Positions 1 to 9,167 of a stretch of DNA of 64,000 nucleotides are shown here, piece after piece. Position numbers and translations under genes: made by a program. Source of the DNA: Leptospira wolbachii serovar Codice str. CDC (GTDB lineage Bacteria; Spirochaetota; Leptospiria; Leptospirales; Leptospiraceae); the NCBI RefSeq assembly GCF_000332515.2, contig NZ_AOGZ02000013.1:124001-188000 (forward strand), in the 5' to 3' direction. Within the stretch, counting starts at the first letter, position 1. Each line of letters begins with the position of its first letter. The notes under the pieces are model-generated. The model worked only from the letters and a program-made list of their open reading frames with translations, made no database searches and was not told where the DNA came from.

Positions 1-135
1 TTCCCCTTCTGCAATTTTTTCCAAAATCACTTGAGATTGGTCTTCTTTTGCAGAAATGTTGGTCTGGTAATATGCAGTAGAAAGACCCGCAACAATAAAT
101 AAAAATCCTGCTAAAGTAACAATAATTCGATTCAT
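1..135 (-). CDS. Exported or membrane-anchored protein, N-terminal fragment (cut by window edge)
   Basis: The first 45 residues of a minus-strand gene are visible; the rest lies beyond base 1. The product begins MNRIIVTLAGFLFIVAGLST, a short charged start and a hydrophobic stretch typical of a signal peptide or N-terminal membrane anchor, followed by a polar, Glu/Gln-rich segment. The ATG at 135-133 overlaps the TGA of the upstream FN3/TPR gene (ATGA), so the two are translationally coupled and probably work in the same envelope process. The family cannot be recognised from this fragment. Confidence 0.7.
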   Translation of the reverse strand, partial: MNRIIVTLAGFLFIVAGLSTAYYQTNISAKEDQSQVILEKIAEGE

Positions 136-1817
136 AAATTCCCTCTACCCGCATAACTTAGGGTTTGATTCGTCCAAAATTCCACTCGAGAAGGTGAATA
201 GGATTTAGTTTCCCTTTTCAAAAAACATTTTAAGGCTTTTTTTGTATCACCAGTTTTCAACGCACTCACTCCAAGGAAAAACATAGCTTTTCCTCGTAAG
301 TATGCATTGGATTCATTTTTTAAATATTCTTCCAACCGATACACGGCTATTTCATATTTTTTTCTAATCACAGTTTCTTTAATGATTCGATTCAGATCTG
401 TTTGGCCTAAATCATAATTCACAGTTGCGGATGTTTCTTCTTTGAAGTCGTTTGCCTGTTCTGCATTTTCTCTTGATGGAAAACTGTCAGTAGGTGTCAC
501 CGCATGTTCATTTTTATTGATATCTGACTTTTCTGGTTCTCTTTTGGGATGGGACTCCGCAACCACATTGGGTTCTTCTGGAGGAGCAATATCTTTAGAA
601 AAATCATACTTAAAGTAAGAAACATTTTCTTTTAAATTATAATCTTCTGGAATTCCATTGGATTTTGCAGTCACACCAAAATAGAGTTCATCGATTTCTT
701 TTAATTCTTTAATAAAAAAATTTGTTTTAGGATGCACTACAGTTGCCACTTTCACAACCGATCCTTGGCCAAAGGAAGAGGAACCTTGGTTCAATGGCTT
801 TACCGAAGCATACAAACTATAGATTGTAGATTCGTCTGCGGCCTCTGGACTAATCCAACTAATCACTGCACCTTTTCCTACTCGTTCGTAACCGAGTCCC
901 CTAACATGCATTGTACCGCCATAATCGGTATGTGTGTCGTTTGAAGCGACTTCCTGTTTTGGCTTTTTAGGAGACTCTTCTACAATGACTTCTGCGTTTG
1001 TTTTTTCGGTCTGCTTAATATAAAACGCTCGTAAGGTGGATTTTTTATCTTCCAAAGGAAGAGTTTCCTCGCCGCCCACTTGTTTTACAGATACTCCATA
1101 ATAAAGGGTTTGGGATTTTTCTAAATCTTGGTCTAAAAAAGTATTCACAGGATGAGTTAGTTCTGCCAATTTTTCTGCTTTTTGCATCAATGGTAAACTT
1201 GTGAGTGGAGAGTTAGATCGATACACTGTATATAGAGTTCTTCCCGCAGTGGCTCCGTTTGGTGGTGTCCAATTCAATCGGATAAATTTTCTTTCTATAT
1301 TTGCTGTAATCCCAGAAACCCCACCCACCATAGAATGGATCCCAGCGTCCGCAGGAAAGGCTGGGAAGTCAGGATTTTGTCCCACAACAGGAGTTCCGTT
1401 TTCCTCTTCAATATGAACCGGGGTTACTGTATAGTTCTGGTTTGAAAAAAGTTTTACTTCACGTCGACGAACATCTGTTACCATCACTATGGCATAATAA
1501 TAAGTTCCCGGTTTCAGATTGTAATCAAAAAATACACGGGTTGCATTGGCCCCTGACGCTTTGTACCTGCCGAGGGAATCTGCAACGTATAGTTTGTCCG
1601 GACTATCAATCATTACAGTGGAACGAGCCACAATGATTTCGCCTTCCTGTTTGGGAGGATCCCAATCCAAACGAATCGATTTTTTATCAGGTAGGAGGCT
1701 TGCGTGAATGGCCTTCGCTATAGTAGGATAACGACTTTCCTCAAATCCGGAGTCTGCCGAAACCGGAACTAGCGAGATAAGCAGCACAACCGTCCAGAGT
1801 TGAATCGAGAACTTCAT
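132..1817 (-). CDS. Exported protein with three FN3-like repeats and a C-terminal TPR-like segment
   Basis: This 561-residue protein starts with a clear signal peptide (residues 1-21, ending near VSA). Three similar beta-rich modules follow at about residues 35-130, 165-265 and 305-405. Each carries an 'I/V-x-L-x-W-x-P' strand (IRLDWDPP, IRLNWTPP, AVISWISP) and an 'LYYGV/YYAIV' strand, as in fibronectin type III folds. An acidic, low-complexity linker (about 410-480) leads to helical repeats near 485-550 (YRLEEYLK, FLGVSALKTGDTKKAL) that look like one or two TPR units. It is probably periplasmic or surface-located. No enzymatic motif is seen and the exact function is unknown. It is coupled to the downstream gene by an ATGA overlap. 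Confidence 0.8.
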   Translation of the reverse strand: MKFSIQLWTVVLLISLVPVSADSGFEESRYPTIAKAIHASLLPDKKSIRLDWDPPKQEGEIIVARSTVMIDSPDKLYVADSLGRYKASGANATRVFFDYNLKPGTYYYAIVMVTDVRRREVKLFSNQNYTVTPVHIEEENGTPVVGQNPDFPAFPADAGIHSMVGGVSGITANIERKFIRLNWTPPNGATAGRTLYTVYRSNSPLTSLPLMQKAEKLAELTHPVNTFLDQDLEKSQTLYYGVSVKQVGGEETLPLEDKKSTLRAFYIKQTEKTNAEVIVEESPKKPKQEVASNDTHTDYGGTMHVRGLGYERVGKGAVISWISPEAADESTIYSLYASVKPLNQGSSSFGQGSVVKVATVVHPKTNFFIKELKEIDELYFGVTAKSNGIPEDYNLKENVSYFKYDFSKDIAPPEEPNVVAESHPKREPEKSDINKNEHAVTPTDSFPSRENAEQANDFKEETSATVNYDLGQTDLNRIIKETVIRKKYEIAVYRLEEYLKNESNAYLRGKAMFFLGVSALKTGDTKKALKCFLKRETKSYSPSRVEFWTNQTLSYAGRGNL

Positions 1818-1897
1818 ACTTAGATTTTCGGTGGTTGGGGCCTGCGAATTGAATTTTTCGTTTGTACTTTCCTCGCTTTTCTGTGAGAATTGTCATT

Positions 1898-2557
1898 ATG
1901 TCCGAAACGGAATACTACCGTTCCCAAAGTTACCAGGAATACTTACTCTCAAGCCACAGAAGAGAGGTATGTCCCCCGGAAGATGTGTATGCATTTTTCA
2001 ATTGGAAGGGCCTAAACAACCTAGTGGACTTTGGGAGTGGACTTGGATTCTACTTCCAAGAATTTCGAAAGTGGTTTCCGCATGTCTGGATTTGGGCTGC
2101 CGAATGCCAACAAGATATCATTGATATGATCCTTCGGCGTAAACTCATGGAAGGAATTGAGCAACTCACACCTTTCCATATAGACCAGTCTGATCATCCC
2201 CTTCTCCCGGAATGGGTTCCGGTTCCAGAAATCATCTTTGCCTCCCTTTCACTCTCTACTTTCCCAAACCCTGGTTTGGCGATGGATGGTCTCATTCGCT
2301 CTATGAAATCGGGGGGCCGGTTGTTCATTATCGATTGGTCAAAAACAGAATCTGGTTTTGGTCCTAAAATCAACGAAAAGATATCCATGGACAAAATGAA
2401 ATTTCTCGCAGAAGAATATAAATTGGAAGTTACAAAATCTGGCCGAATTTCTGAACATTTTTATGGAATGGAAGTAAAGGCTAGTTCCAGTTTTATTTAT
2501 GGATACTATGACCTCAAAGAAGAAGAGGATGAAGATACAGCGGTCTTCAAACAATAA
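1898..2557 (+). CDS. SAM-dependent methyltransferase (class I)
   Basis: The 219-residue product begins MSETEYYRSQ. The open frame extends upstream to a TTG at 1862, but the ATG at 1898 fits better. Motif I of Rossmann-fold methyltransferases is seen as LVDFGSGLGFYF (about residues 37-48). A motif II/III-like acidic strand follows, then the post-motif segment with a hydrophobic strand and SGGRLFIIDW, which is typical of the class I fold. There are no substrate-specific signatures, so the acceptor (small molecule, protein or RNA) cannot be stated. It is divergent from the FN3/TPR gene and lies 46 bases before the helicase gene, so the two may be co-transcribed. Confidence 0.8.
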   Translation: MSETEYYRSQSYQEYLLSSHRREVCPPEDVYAFFNWKGLNNLVDFGSGLGFYFQEFRKWFPHVWIWAAECQQDIIDMILRRKLMEGIEQLTPFHIDQSDHPLLPEWVPVPEIIFASLSLSTFPNPGLAMDGLIRSMKSGGRLFIIDWSKTESGFGPKINEKISMDKMKFLAEEYKLEVTKSGRISEHFYGMEVKASSSFIYGYYDLKEEEDEDTAVFKQ

Positions 2558-2603
2558 TCTAAAAAATTAGAACCACAAGCTACGTTCTTTCCACCAACGT
2601 TGT

Positions 2604-3887
2604 ATGTGGAGTGAAGAACAAAAAGCCATCATCCATTCAGACCACCCCATTAAACAAGTGATTGCTGGTGCAGGATCGGGAAAAACTGCCACGATGATTG
2701 GACTTTTGGAAGAAAGGGAAAAAAAGAAATCCATCCTTCCAGAAAATACTTTAATTGTTACATTTACGAAAAAAGCCACCCAGGAATTTAAGGAACGTTG
2801 CCATAAAAAAAATCTCTCTTCAAAGTATCATATCTCCACCTTTCATGCATTTTGTTATTATGCACTAAAACACTACGATACTTCTAAAAATTGGTCTCGT
2901 TACAGACTCCTTGGTGAATCGAAAAAATGGGAAATCACAAAGGAATTTCTTCATCCCCTGCAATTTGTCATTGGTGGGATTCCCTTTCCCATCCTATTCA
3001 AAAATAACGGAAAACATTTTCGAAAACTTTCATTGGAAGGATATGAAACCTTCCAATCTGCTTTCCGTAATTGGAAAGAAAAAAATCATTACTTCGAGTT
3101 TGATGATTTGATCTTCGATTTCCTTCATTTTTTGGATACAAAATCTGCAGATGTCGTGAAAGAAAGATGGAAGGCACTTATCATTGATGAGTTCCAAGAC
3201 ACAGACGAAGTACAACTTCAGATCATACAAAAAATGAATTTTGGGTCCATTACTGTTGTGGGTGATGATTGGCAGGCAATATACGGATTTCGCGGAGCCA
3301 CACCAAAACCTTTTTTAGAATTTCCAAATCATTTCCCAGGTGTGGTCCAATATTTTCTTTCCACTAACTATCGTTCGAAGGATTCTATCATTCAATCTTC
3401 TCTACTTCCCTTAAAACACAACAAAGACAAAATCGAGAAACAAGTCCAAACCTTCCGCAAAGAACAGGGAACTTTCCAAGTGGAACGAATCAAAGACACT
3501 GAAACTAGACCAATTGCGATTTGGAAGGAATGGTATAAAAAAGATTCTGAATTAATCCTTCTCACTCGAAGCAATTTCCGGAAAAGGGAGTGGATTGAAT
3601 GTGGTGTTCCTTCGGCACAAGTGATGACCATCCACAGTGCCAAAGGATTAGAATTCAGAACTGTCATTCTCGACTTGGTCCTGGGATGGAGTGAGGACAT
3701 CAAAGATACAAACGAAGCAGAAGAAAGAAGGATTCTCTATGTCGGCCTTTCCAGAGCAAAAGACAATTTAGTTCTTTTAATCCCCGATACAACCAAACCC
3801 GATCGCTTGGCGGATCGAATGAGTGGGGATTTTTCAATCAGGAACCGGTTCAGAAATCGTACTTTACGATGGACTCGGCTCTGGTGA
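2604..3887 (+). CDS. Small UvrD/Rep-type superfamily 1 DNA helicase
   Basis: This 427-residue protein has the SF1A helicase motifs in order: Walker A GAGSGKT near residue 21, motif Ia TFTKKA, motif II IIDEFQDTD near 194, motif III GDDWQAIYGFRGA near 215, motif IV STNYRS, motif V TIHSAKGLEF near 338 and motif VI YVGLSRAK near 381. It would use ATP to translocate on single-stranded DNA. Typical UvrD, Rep and PcrA proteins are about 650-730 residues, so this version is much shorter and seems to lack most of the 1B/2B subdomains. It may be a standalone translocase or repair accessory. It follows the methyltransferase gene and precedes a tRNA gene. Confidence 0.88.
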   Translation: MWSEEQKAIIHSDHPIKQVIAGAGSGKTATMIGLLEEREKKKSILPENTLIVTFTKKATQEFKERCHKKNLSSKYHISTFHAFCYYALKHYDTSKNWSRYRLLGESKKWEITKEFLHPLQFVIGGIPFPILFKNNGKHFRKLSLEGYETFQSAFRNWKEKNHYFEFDDLIFDFLHFLDTKSADVVKERWKALIIDEFQDTDEVQLQIIQKMNFGSITVVGDDWQAIYGFRGATPKPFLEFPNHFPGVVQYFLSTNYRSKDSIIQSSLLPLKHNKDKIEKQVQTFRKEQGTFQVERIKDTETRPIAIWKEWYKKDSELILLTRSNFRKREWIECGVPSAQVMTIHSAKGLEFRTVILDLVLGWSEDIKDTNEAEERRILYVGLSRAKDNLVLLIPDTTKPDRLADRMSGDFSIRNRFRNRTLRWTRLW

Positions 3888-3901
3888 AGTGGTTTTACCT
3901 T

Positions 3902-3975
<74 letters not shown>

Positions 3976-4073
3976 AGTATCTTTGGCTCCCATGATGCCA
4001 TTTTCATTTTTTAAGCCCACTCTCTTTCAGTTTCGACTTGCATCCTATTGATGAATCGTTAAAGTTCGAAGCG

Positions 4074-4754
4074 ATGAAACCTAAGTTCCTTGCAGAAGAA
4101 TTCCTTTTGGCTTTGTATTTTATAGTATTTGGCATTGTATCCGGACTTGTTCTGTATTTGGGGCAATCCTCCGCCGGAATCAAACTGGCATCGCTCACAC
4201 TTCTATTCCATATCAGTTTTGCGGGATTGTGTTTGGTATTTCGTTGGTATACACCTTTTCGTATATGGAAATTCCTTGTTCCCTTGTCTATCCTTATGGT
4301 ATTTCCGGATTGGTTTCTGTCTGCCGTATTACAAACATTAGTATTTCCAGAAGATGGATTTTTAAAGATCGGAACTGTTTCTGGTTATATGGCAGGACTT
4401 TGGGCCATTCCACTTTTCATCTGCGTATATACGGGAATCAAACTAGAAGAAATGTCGGTATCTATTGTGGGAACTTGCCTTTGGGTAGGAATCTGTGCTT
4501 TAGTGATCTTTGGGACTTCGGAAGCCACGATGTGGGTTTTAGGATCTTGGTATGCCCAGGATGTAAAGATGTGGGGAAAAGTCGCCTACTACGTGCTAGT
4601 TCCTGAGATGGTTTTGGGAATCACCACCTACCTAGCTTACCAAGGTTTTTCGTATTCGGCCTATATATTCCAAATGGCAATTGGATTTTTAGTGATGATC
4701 CTCTATATTGGAAATCTTTCTTTCTTTTATCTCCTCATTGAAAAAATTCTATAA
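4074..4754 (+). CDS. Polytopic membrane protein of unknown function
   Basis: The 226-residue product (from the ATG at 4074; a TTG at 4038 would add 12 residues) is very hydrophobic, with about seven predicted membrane segments. The first is LALYFIVFGIVSGLVLYL near residues 14-31 and the last is MAIGFLVMILYIGNLSFFYL at the C-terminus. No catalytic or transport motif is recognised. Its 3' end overlaps the start region of the following SGNH gene, which suggests co-transcription with the acyltransferase cassette, although a direct role in acylation is only a guess. Confidence 0.72.
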   Translation: MKPKFLAEEFLLALYFIVFGIVSGLVLYLGQSSAGIKLASLTLLFHISFAGLCLVFRWYTPFRIWKFLVPLSILMVFPDWFLSAVLQTLVFPEDGFLKIGTVSGYMAGLWAIPLFICVYTGIKLEEMSVSIVGTCLWVGICALVIFGTSEATMWVLGSWYAQDVKMWGKVAYYVLVPEMVLGITTYLAYQGFSYSAYIFQMAIGFLVMILYIGNLSFFYLLIEKIL

Positions 4755-5688
4755 AATTTTTGTATCGATTGTTCTTGCCACTCTCCTAGTTTTTTCTCTG
4801 GGAGAGGTGGCCTTAAGGTTCCAATCGAAAACTGATTCAGACGAAATTCGGTATAAAAAAATCCATTGTTTGTATGGACTTTCTGAAATTCGCCTTTGCC
4901 CCAATGTGAAAGATCAATTTACCCGTAAAGATGGGAAAACTTGGGACATCCAAACCAATTCTTTAGGAGAAAGAATTCTATCTTATAAAGAAGAGACCGC
5001 CAACCTATGGTTAATCGGTGATTCCATGGCAATGGGTTATGGTTTGCCGTCAAAAGAAACTCCGGCTTACTATCTAAAATCCAAATACAAATTAGAAACC
5101 CGAGTCATTGCAGTCGATGCCATTGGAACAAATGGAATTTTAAAACTTCTTAAGGATACACTGGCTTCCGCAAAACCAGACGATCAAACAAAACAAATCT
5201 ACTGGATCTGGAATCCATCCGATTTCATTGACGATACAGTAGAAAAAAAAGGAATAAAACGTTACCTTTATCCCATCCATTACCAACTAATTCGAAGTTC
5301 TTACCTTTACCGCAAGCTTCTTCCCCCACCCCCTGCCAATGTGTACACTTCGTACGGAACCCCCATTCTTTATCCTAAAAACCATACCACTTATACCAAC
5401 TTAAAAAAGTTTTTCACTGATCCATCGATTCCAAATGACAAAATTTCCGTCCTCTTTAGTTGGGGGATGTCAAGAGAAGGAAATCCTGATACCAAAGATC
5501 TCAATTATGAAATGGCAAAAGATTTCTTTAGGGAGTATGGAGTGAAAACCATCGACCTACGGCAAAGAACAGAAGGTTTGTTTAAAGAACAAAAACAAGT
5601 TTATATCCCCAATGATGGACACCCAGGCCCGGCCCTAGCAGAACTTTTTGCCGATGCCATAGCTAAGGCCTTCCAAAATTCGCCTTAG
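4738..5688 (+). CDS. SGNH/GDSL-like hydrolase, membrane-anchored (acyl transfer accessory)
   Basis: A TTG start at 4738 gives MKKFYKIFVSIVLATLLVFS, an N-terminal anchor; a TTG at 4708 would add ten residues. The 316-residue protein has SGNH block I as WLIGDSMAMG (nucleophile Ser near 96) and a C-terminal NDGHPGPALAELFADAI, giving the Asp-x-x-His pair near 293-295. Such proteins paired with MBOAT enzymes act in the periplasm in O-acetylation of exported polysaccharides, as AlgX/AlgJ- and DltD-type proteins do. It stands 42 bases before a second SGNH gene and the MBOAT gene. The polymer modified is not evident. Confidence 0.8.
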   Translation: MKKFYKIFVSIVLATLLVFSLGEVALRFQSKTDSDEIRYKKIHCLYGLSEIRLCPNVKDQFTRKDGKTWDIQTNSLGERILSYKEETANLWLIGDSMAMGYGLPSKETPAYYLKSKYKLETRVIAVDAIGTNGILKLLKDTLASAKPDDQTKQIYWIWNPSDFIDDTVEKKGIKRYLYPIHYQLIRSSYLYRKLLPPPPANVYTSYGTPILYPKNHTTYTNLKKFFTDPSIPNDKISVLFSWGMSREGNPDTKDLNYEMAKDFFREYGVKTIDLRQRTEGLFKEQKQVYIPNDGHPGPALAELFADAIAKAFQNSP

Positions 5689-5730
5689 AAATGCTTGATT
5701 CCCAGCCTGAATTCTAAAGTTTAGAGGGAT

Positions 5731-6969
5731 ATGATTCAAAACTGGAAACGATGGGGAGCCATTGTCCTATTTTTCCCGTTCGTGTTGCTGTCTTTGGAAT
5801 TGATTTTACGCCTTTCCAATCCACCTGCCTTACGTTACTACCGTGATGTCAAACTCCTTCATGCCTACCATCCTGAATACGGAGTGGCCTTAGAACCCAA
5901 TGAAAGTCGTTTCGTCCGCCACTATGCAGATTTATGGCAGGGTCAGTTTACAACCAATTCCCTTGGCCTTCGGGGCCTCGAAGAACCAATTCCAAGAAAA
6001 CCTAAACTTCTTTGTCTCGGAGATAGTTTGGTGATGGGATTTGGTGTTTCAGATGAAGATACTTTTTGTTCTCTGCTCGGTGGGTTCGAAGAGAAGGGAA
6101 TAGTTTACCAAAGTCTGAATTTGGGTGTAGATGCTTACGGATCTCTTGGGTCTTACAAACGCCTCAAAGATATGTCCACAAAAATAGACAACATCCAAAC
6201 AGTTCTTTTTTTTATCTCACCCAATGACTTCACAATGCCAGAAGAACTTCGCGCCCAAGGAATCCTTCCTGATGATGAAAACGATGCACTTCATGAAAAT
6301 GATCCTGTTTGGAAAAAAAACTTCCACATTCAATTCGAACTCACAAGGATTTCTTATCTTTTGCAAGCTTTAAAACTTGCTTATGAACAAACAAAAGTTA
6401 AGATAGCGCAAACTAAGTATTTAGTTTCTACTGATACAGAACAACTCACAACCTCTCCCTTAGTTTATTTACGAGAAACTTTTTTCCTTCCCGTCAAACA
6501 ACAAAAATGCGAAGAGAATACCGAATTTATTTGCCCGACTCCTTTACAAAATTTAAATGTAGTTTGTTCGGATACTCCTATTGATCCGAGTTCCCTCGAT
6601 CCATTACCTGAAACCACAACGAGAGCCTATGATTTGATGATTGGGCTTTCAAAAGAAAAAGGGTACCGGTTTGTTCCGGTCATCCTTCCCATGCAAATCG
6701 AAGAAGTGTATTGTAGACAAATGGGAAAATTTAATGCTCTCGGAACCTACTCTATGCGTGCGAAACGTTATCTGGAATCCAAAGGAGTAAAAACACTCGA
6801 TATCCTTCCCTACACGGACAAAATGTGCGGTCGTGAGTTTACCTTTCGTGGGGAAACAAAAAAAGCGGGAATCCAAGACTATTACATTCCTGGTGATGGC
6901 CACCTAACCAAGTTAGGAAATTTATGGGCCGCTGAATCTATCAGCCATGCCCTAAAGGAAATAAAATAA
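5731..6969 (+). CDS. SGNH/GDSL-like hydrolase, membrane-anchored (paralogue of preceding gene)
   Basis: This 412-residue protein has an N-terminal hydrophobic anchor (residues 8-26). It carries the GDS block as LLCLGDSLVMGFGV (Ser near 99) and the C-terminal PGDGHLTKLGNLWAAESI (Asp near 389, His near 391), so it shares its architecture with the preceding protein. The 'TTNSLGLRGLEEP' segment just before the GDS block is common in this subfamily and has an equivalent (TNSLGERIL) in its neighbour. An AGAGGGAT ribosome-binding site precedes the ATG. The stop is one base before the MBOAT start codon, so it is very likely the periplasmic partner of that acyltransferase. Confidence 0.84.
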   Translation: MIQNWKRWGAIVLFFPFVLLSLELILRLSNPPALRYYRDVKLLHAYHPEYGVALEPNESRFVRHYADLWQGQFTTNSLGLRGLEEPIPRKPKLLCLGDSLVMGFGVSDEDTFCSLLGGFEEKGIVYQSLNLGVDAYGSLGSYKRLKDMSTKIDNIQTVLFFISPNDFTMPEELRAQGILPDDENDALHENDPVWKKNFHIQFELTRISYLLQALKLAYEQTKVKIAQTKYLVSTDTEQLTTSPLVYLRETFFLPVKQQKCEENTEFICPTPLQNLNVVCSDTPIDPSSLDPLPETTTRAYDLMIGLSKEKGYRFVPVILPMQIEEVYCRQMGKFNALGTYSMRAKRYLESKGVKTLDILPYTDKMCGREFTFRGETKKAGIQDYYIPGDGHLTKLGNLWAAESISHALKEIK

Positions 6970-6970
6970 C

Positions 6971-8401
6971 ATGCTTTTTAATTCCGTTCACTATTTGCTA
7001 TTTGCACCCGTTGTTATCCTCGTTTATTTCCTTATCCCCAAACGATTCCAAGGGCTTTGGTTATTCATTGTAAGCTTGTATTTCTATGCCATTTTTAGGA
7101 TTCCTTTTCTCATCTTACTCGTTTTTTCTTTTGTTATTACAAAACTTGCAGTCGACTATATGGAGTTAGCTTCTTCAAAAGCAAAAAGACTCTTTTGGTT
7201 GAATGTTGCCGTTTGGAGTAACTTAAGTTTACTTTTTGTTTTTAAGTATTTAGATTTTTCCATTACTGTTTGGAACCAAACCTTTTCTGTGACTCCTTGT
7301 GATCCAGAATTTGTCCAAAAGTCTGGAATTCTTCTACCTATGGGAATTAGTTTTTTCACCTTACAAGCAGTATCTTATGCCGTAGATGTTTATAAAGGTG
7401 TGGTAGAAAGGGCGAAGTCCATATTCCATTTCGGACTCTTTCTCGCATTTTTTCCCCAACTTGTGGCAGGTCCCATCTTACGGGCAAGTGACGTCCTACA
7501 TCAGTTTTTAGATTCCAAAGACTTCACAAAAGAAAACCTCAAACAAGGGTTAAAACAACTCTTCTGGGGAATTTTCAAAAAGACTTTCATTGCTGATCCC
7601 ATATCGTACGTAATCGATCCCATGTATGCAAATCCCACGGAATACAATTGGATTGCGATGTGGATAGCAGCTTCTCTTTTTGCTGTACAAATTTATTGCG
7701 ATTTTTCCGGATACTCTGACATCGCGATTGGAACGGCAAGGATTCTAGGTTTCCATATTCCTAAGAACTTTGATCGCCCCTTTTTATCGGGAACACTCAG
7801 CGAACTTTGGAGGCGTTGGCATATCTCTTTTAGTTCTTGGTTACGGGATTATGTTTATATCACTCTCGGTGGAAATAGAAGAGGTGAGATTATGGCCTAT
7901 GTGAATCTTTTTATCACAACCTTTGTTTCTGGAATTTGGCATGGGGCCGATTGGACTTTTGTTTTTTGGGGAACCCTCCACTCCACTATGATGGTGGTCG
8001 AAAAGTTTGTCTTTAAATTTGAAACAATGCGTAAAGCTTGGAACAAAGTTCCGCGTGCCATCCAACCTTTATATCCAGTTGGTATTTTTGTACTGTCTTG
8101 TTTTTTCTTTCGAGCCAAAGCCACACCTGAGGTTCCCACGGGAATGGGTATAGCCAAAATCATGTTAGAACGTGCCTTTACCGGAGTGAGTGGAATCTAT
8201 CCACAAATGAGTATTAGTTTAGTGATCCTTGTTGGATTTCTGTTTTTAGTGGATATCCTCCAAGACAGAAAAGAAGATCGGTTTGCCTTTATCACAGACA
8301 ATCTCTACTTCCTGATCCCAACTTGTATTTTACTCTATATCACTTCTTTTATCATTTATAGTGTAACGGTATCGAGCCCTTTCCTCTACTTCCAATTCTA
8401 A
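6971..8401 (+). CDS. MBOAT family membrane O-acyltransferase (AlgI/DltB type)
   Basis: The 476-residue polytopic protein carries the membrane-bound O-acyltransferase signatures: RRWHISFSSWLRDYVYITLG around residues 281-300 (invariant His near 284) and SGIWHGADWTFVFWG around 320-334 (catalytic His near 324). Members of the AlgI/PatA/DltB branch move an acyl group across the cytoplasmic membrane to an extracytoplasmic polymer, with an SGNH partner finishing the transfer. The gene follows two SGNH genes with almost no spacing, which supports a three-gene unit. The acceptor may be lipopolysaccharide or another exopolysaccharide; this is inferred from context only. Confidence 0.92.
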   Translation: MLFNSVHYLLFAPVVILVYFLIPKRFQGLWLFIVSLYFYAIFRIPFLILLVFSFVITKLAVDYMELASSKAKRLFWLNVAVWSNLSLLFVFKYLDFSITVWNQTFSVTPCDPEFVQKSGILLPMGISFFTLQAVSYAVDVYKGVVERAKSIFHFGLFLAFFPQLVAGPILRASDVLHQFLDSKDFTKENLKQGLKQLFWGIFKKTFIADPISYVIDPMYANPTEYNWIAMWIAASLFAVQIYCDFSGYSDIAIGTARILGFHIPKNFDRPFLSGTLSELWRRWHISFSSWLRDYVYITLGGNRRGEIMAYVNLFITTFVSGIWHGADWTFVFWGTLHSTMMVVEKFVFKFETMRKAWNKVPRAIQPLYPVGIFVLSCFFFRAKATPEVPTGMGIAKIMLERAFTGVSGIYPQMSISLVILVGFLFLVDILQDRKEDRFAFITDNLYFLIPTCILLYITSFIIYSVTVSSPFLYFQF

Positions 8402-8407
8402 ATAAAA

Positions 8408-8429
8408 AAGCCGGTAAAATTACCGGCTT
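8408..8429. terminator. Bidirectional intrinsic terminator between MBOAT gene and lemA
   Basis: Arms AAGCCGGTAA and TTACCGGCTT form a near-continuous stem with a tiny loop. On the minus strand the stem is followed by a run of six T, giving a strong intrinsic terminator for lemA. On the plus strand the trailing tract (CATTT) is weaker, although the hairpin sits seven bases after the MBOAT stop codon. Confidence 0.85.
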
Positions 8430-8440
8430 CATTTAAACAT

Positions 8441-8490
8441 ATTGTGTTCGTTTTGAATTTGATCTTAATTAAATTCAAAACGAATACAAT
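8441..8490. repeat. 20-bp inverted repeat in convergent intergenic region
   Basis: The left arm at 8441-8460 and right arm at 8471-8490 are complementary at 19 of 20 positions, separated by a 10-base loop. The repeat lies between two convergent genes and next to the terminator at 8408-8429, so transcripts from lemA would carry both hairpins in tandem. No T-run follows either end, so it may be an RNA end-protection or processing hairpin rather than a terminator itself. Confidence 0.8.
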
Positions 8491-8522
8491 TTGAATTTTA
8501 AATATATTTCTTCTATTTATAT

Positions 8523-9113
8523 TTAGAATTCCACTTTAGGAGCATTTTCAATCGTCTTTTGGTCTTCTACTGTGAAAGTTGCTTTCGAAGCATAACCAAA
8601 TGCTTTGGCTGTAAGAACCGCTGGGAATTGGCGAATGTATACATTGTATTCTTTCGTTGATTTGATAAAGCGATTCCTCGCTACTGTGATTCTATTTTCT
8701 GTTCCTTCCAACTGTGCCATTAAATCAGAAAAGTGTTGGTCTGATTTTAATTGTGGGTAGTTTTCTTGGATCATAAGAAGTCTAGACAATGCAGAACCCA
8801 ATTGGCCTTGCGCTTGATCAAATTGTTTTAAACTTTCAGGATTGTTTACAAGTTCAGGAGTTGCTTGGATAGAACCAATTCTGGCTCTCGCGTCGGCAAT
8901 CCCTTTCATAATATCTTTTTCTTGATTTGCAAATCCTTTGACTGCAGAAACCAAATTGGGAACTAAATCAGCTCTTCGTTTGTATTGGTTGAGAACTTCC
9001 GCCCACGAAGCAGTGACTTCTTCATCCAACTCTTGGATACGGTTGTAACCACAGTTGGTAAGCAGTGTTGCCATAAGGGAAACTAGAAAAACGGTTCGAA
9101 ACATTCTTGTCAT
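8523..9113 (-). CDS. lemA: LemA family lipoprotein
   Basis: The 196-residue product has an N-terminal signal with lipobox LLTNC (Cys21), so it is probably a lipoprotein. The LemA-family core is clear: helical 'ASWAEVLNQYKRRADLVPNLVSAVKG' (written here in part; residues about 35-60), then ENYPQLKSDQHFSDLMAQLEGTE and RNRFIKSTKEYN. LemA proteins are helical and of unclear biochemical role. It stands alone on the minus strand about 50 bases downstream of namZ and ends before a pair of hairpins. Confidence 0.92.
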   Translation of the reverse strand: MTRMFRTVFLVSLMATLLTNCGYNRIQELDEEVTASWAEVLNQYKRRADLVPNLVSAVKGFANQEKDIMKGIADARARIGSIQATPELVNNPESLKQFDQAQGQLGSALSRLLMIQENYPQLKSDQHFSDLMAQLEGTENRITVARNRFIKSTKEYNVYIRQFPAVLTAKAFGYASKATFTVEDQKTIENAPKVEF

Positions 9114-9167
9114 GGTGATTGTATACCTACGGATTAGTCGGTCTGCAACACCAATTTGTTAAAAAAA

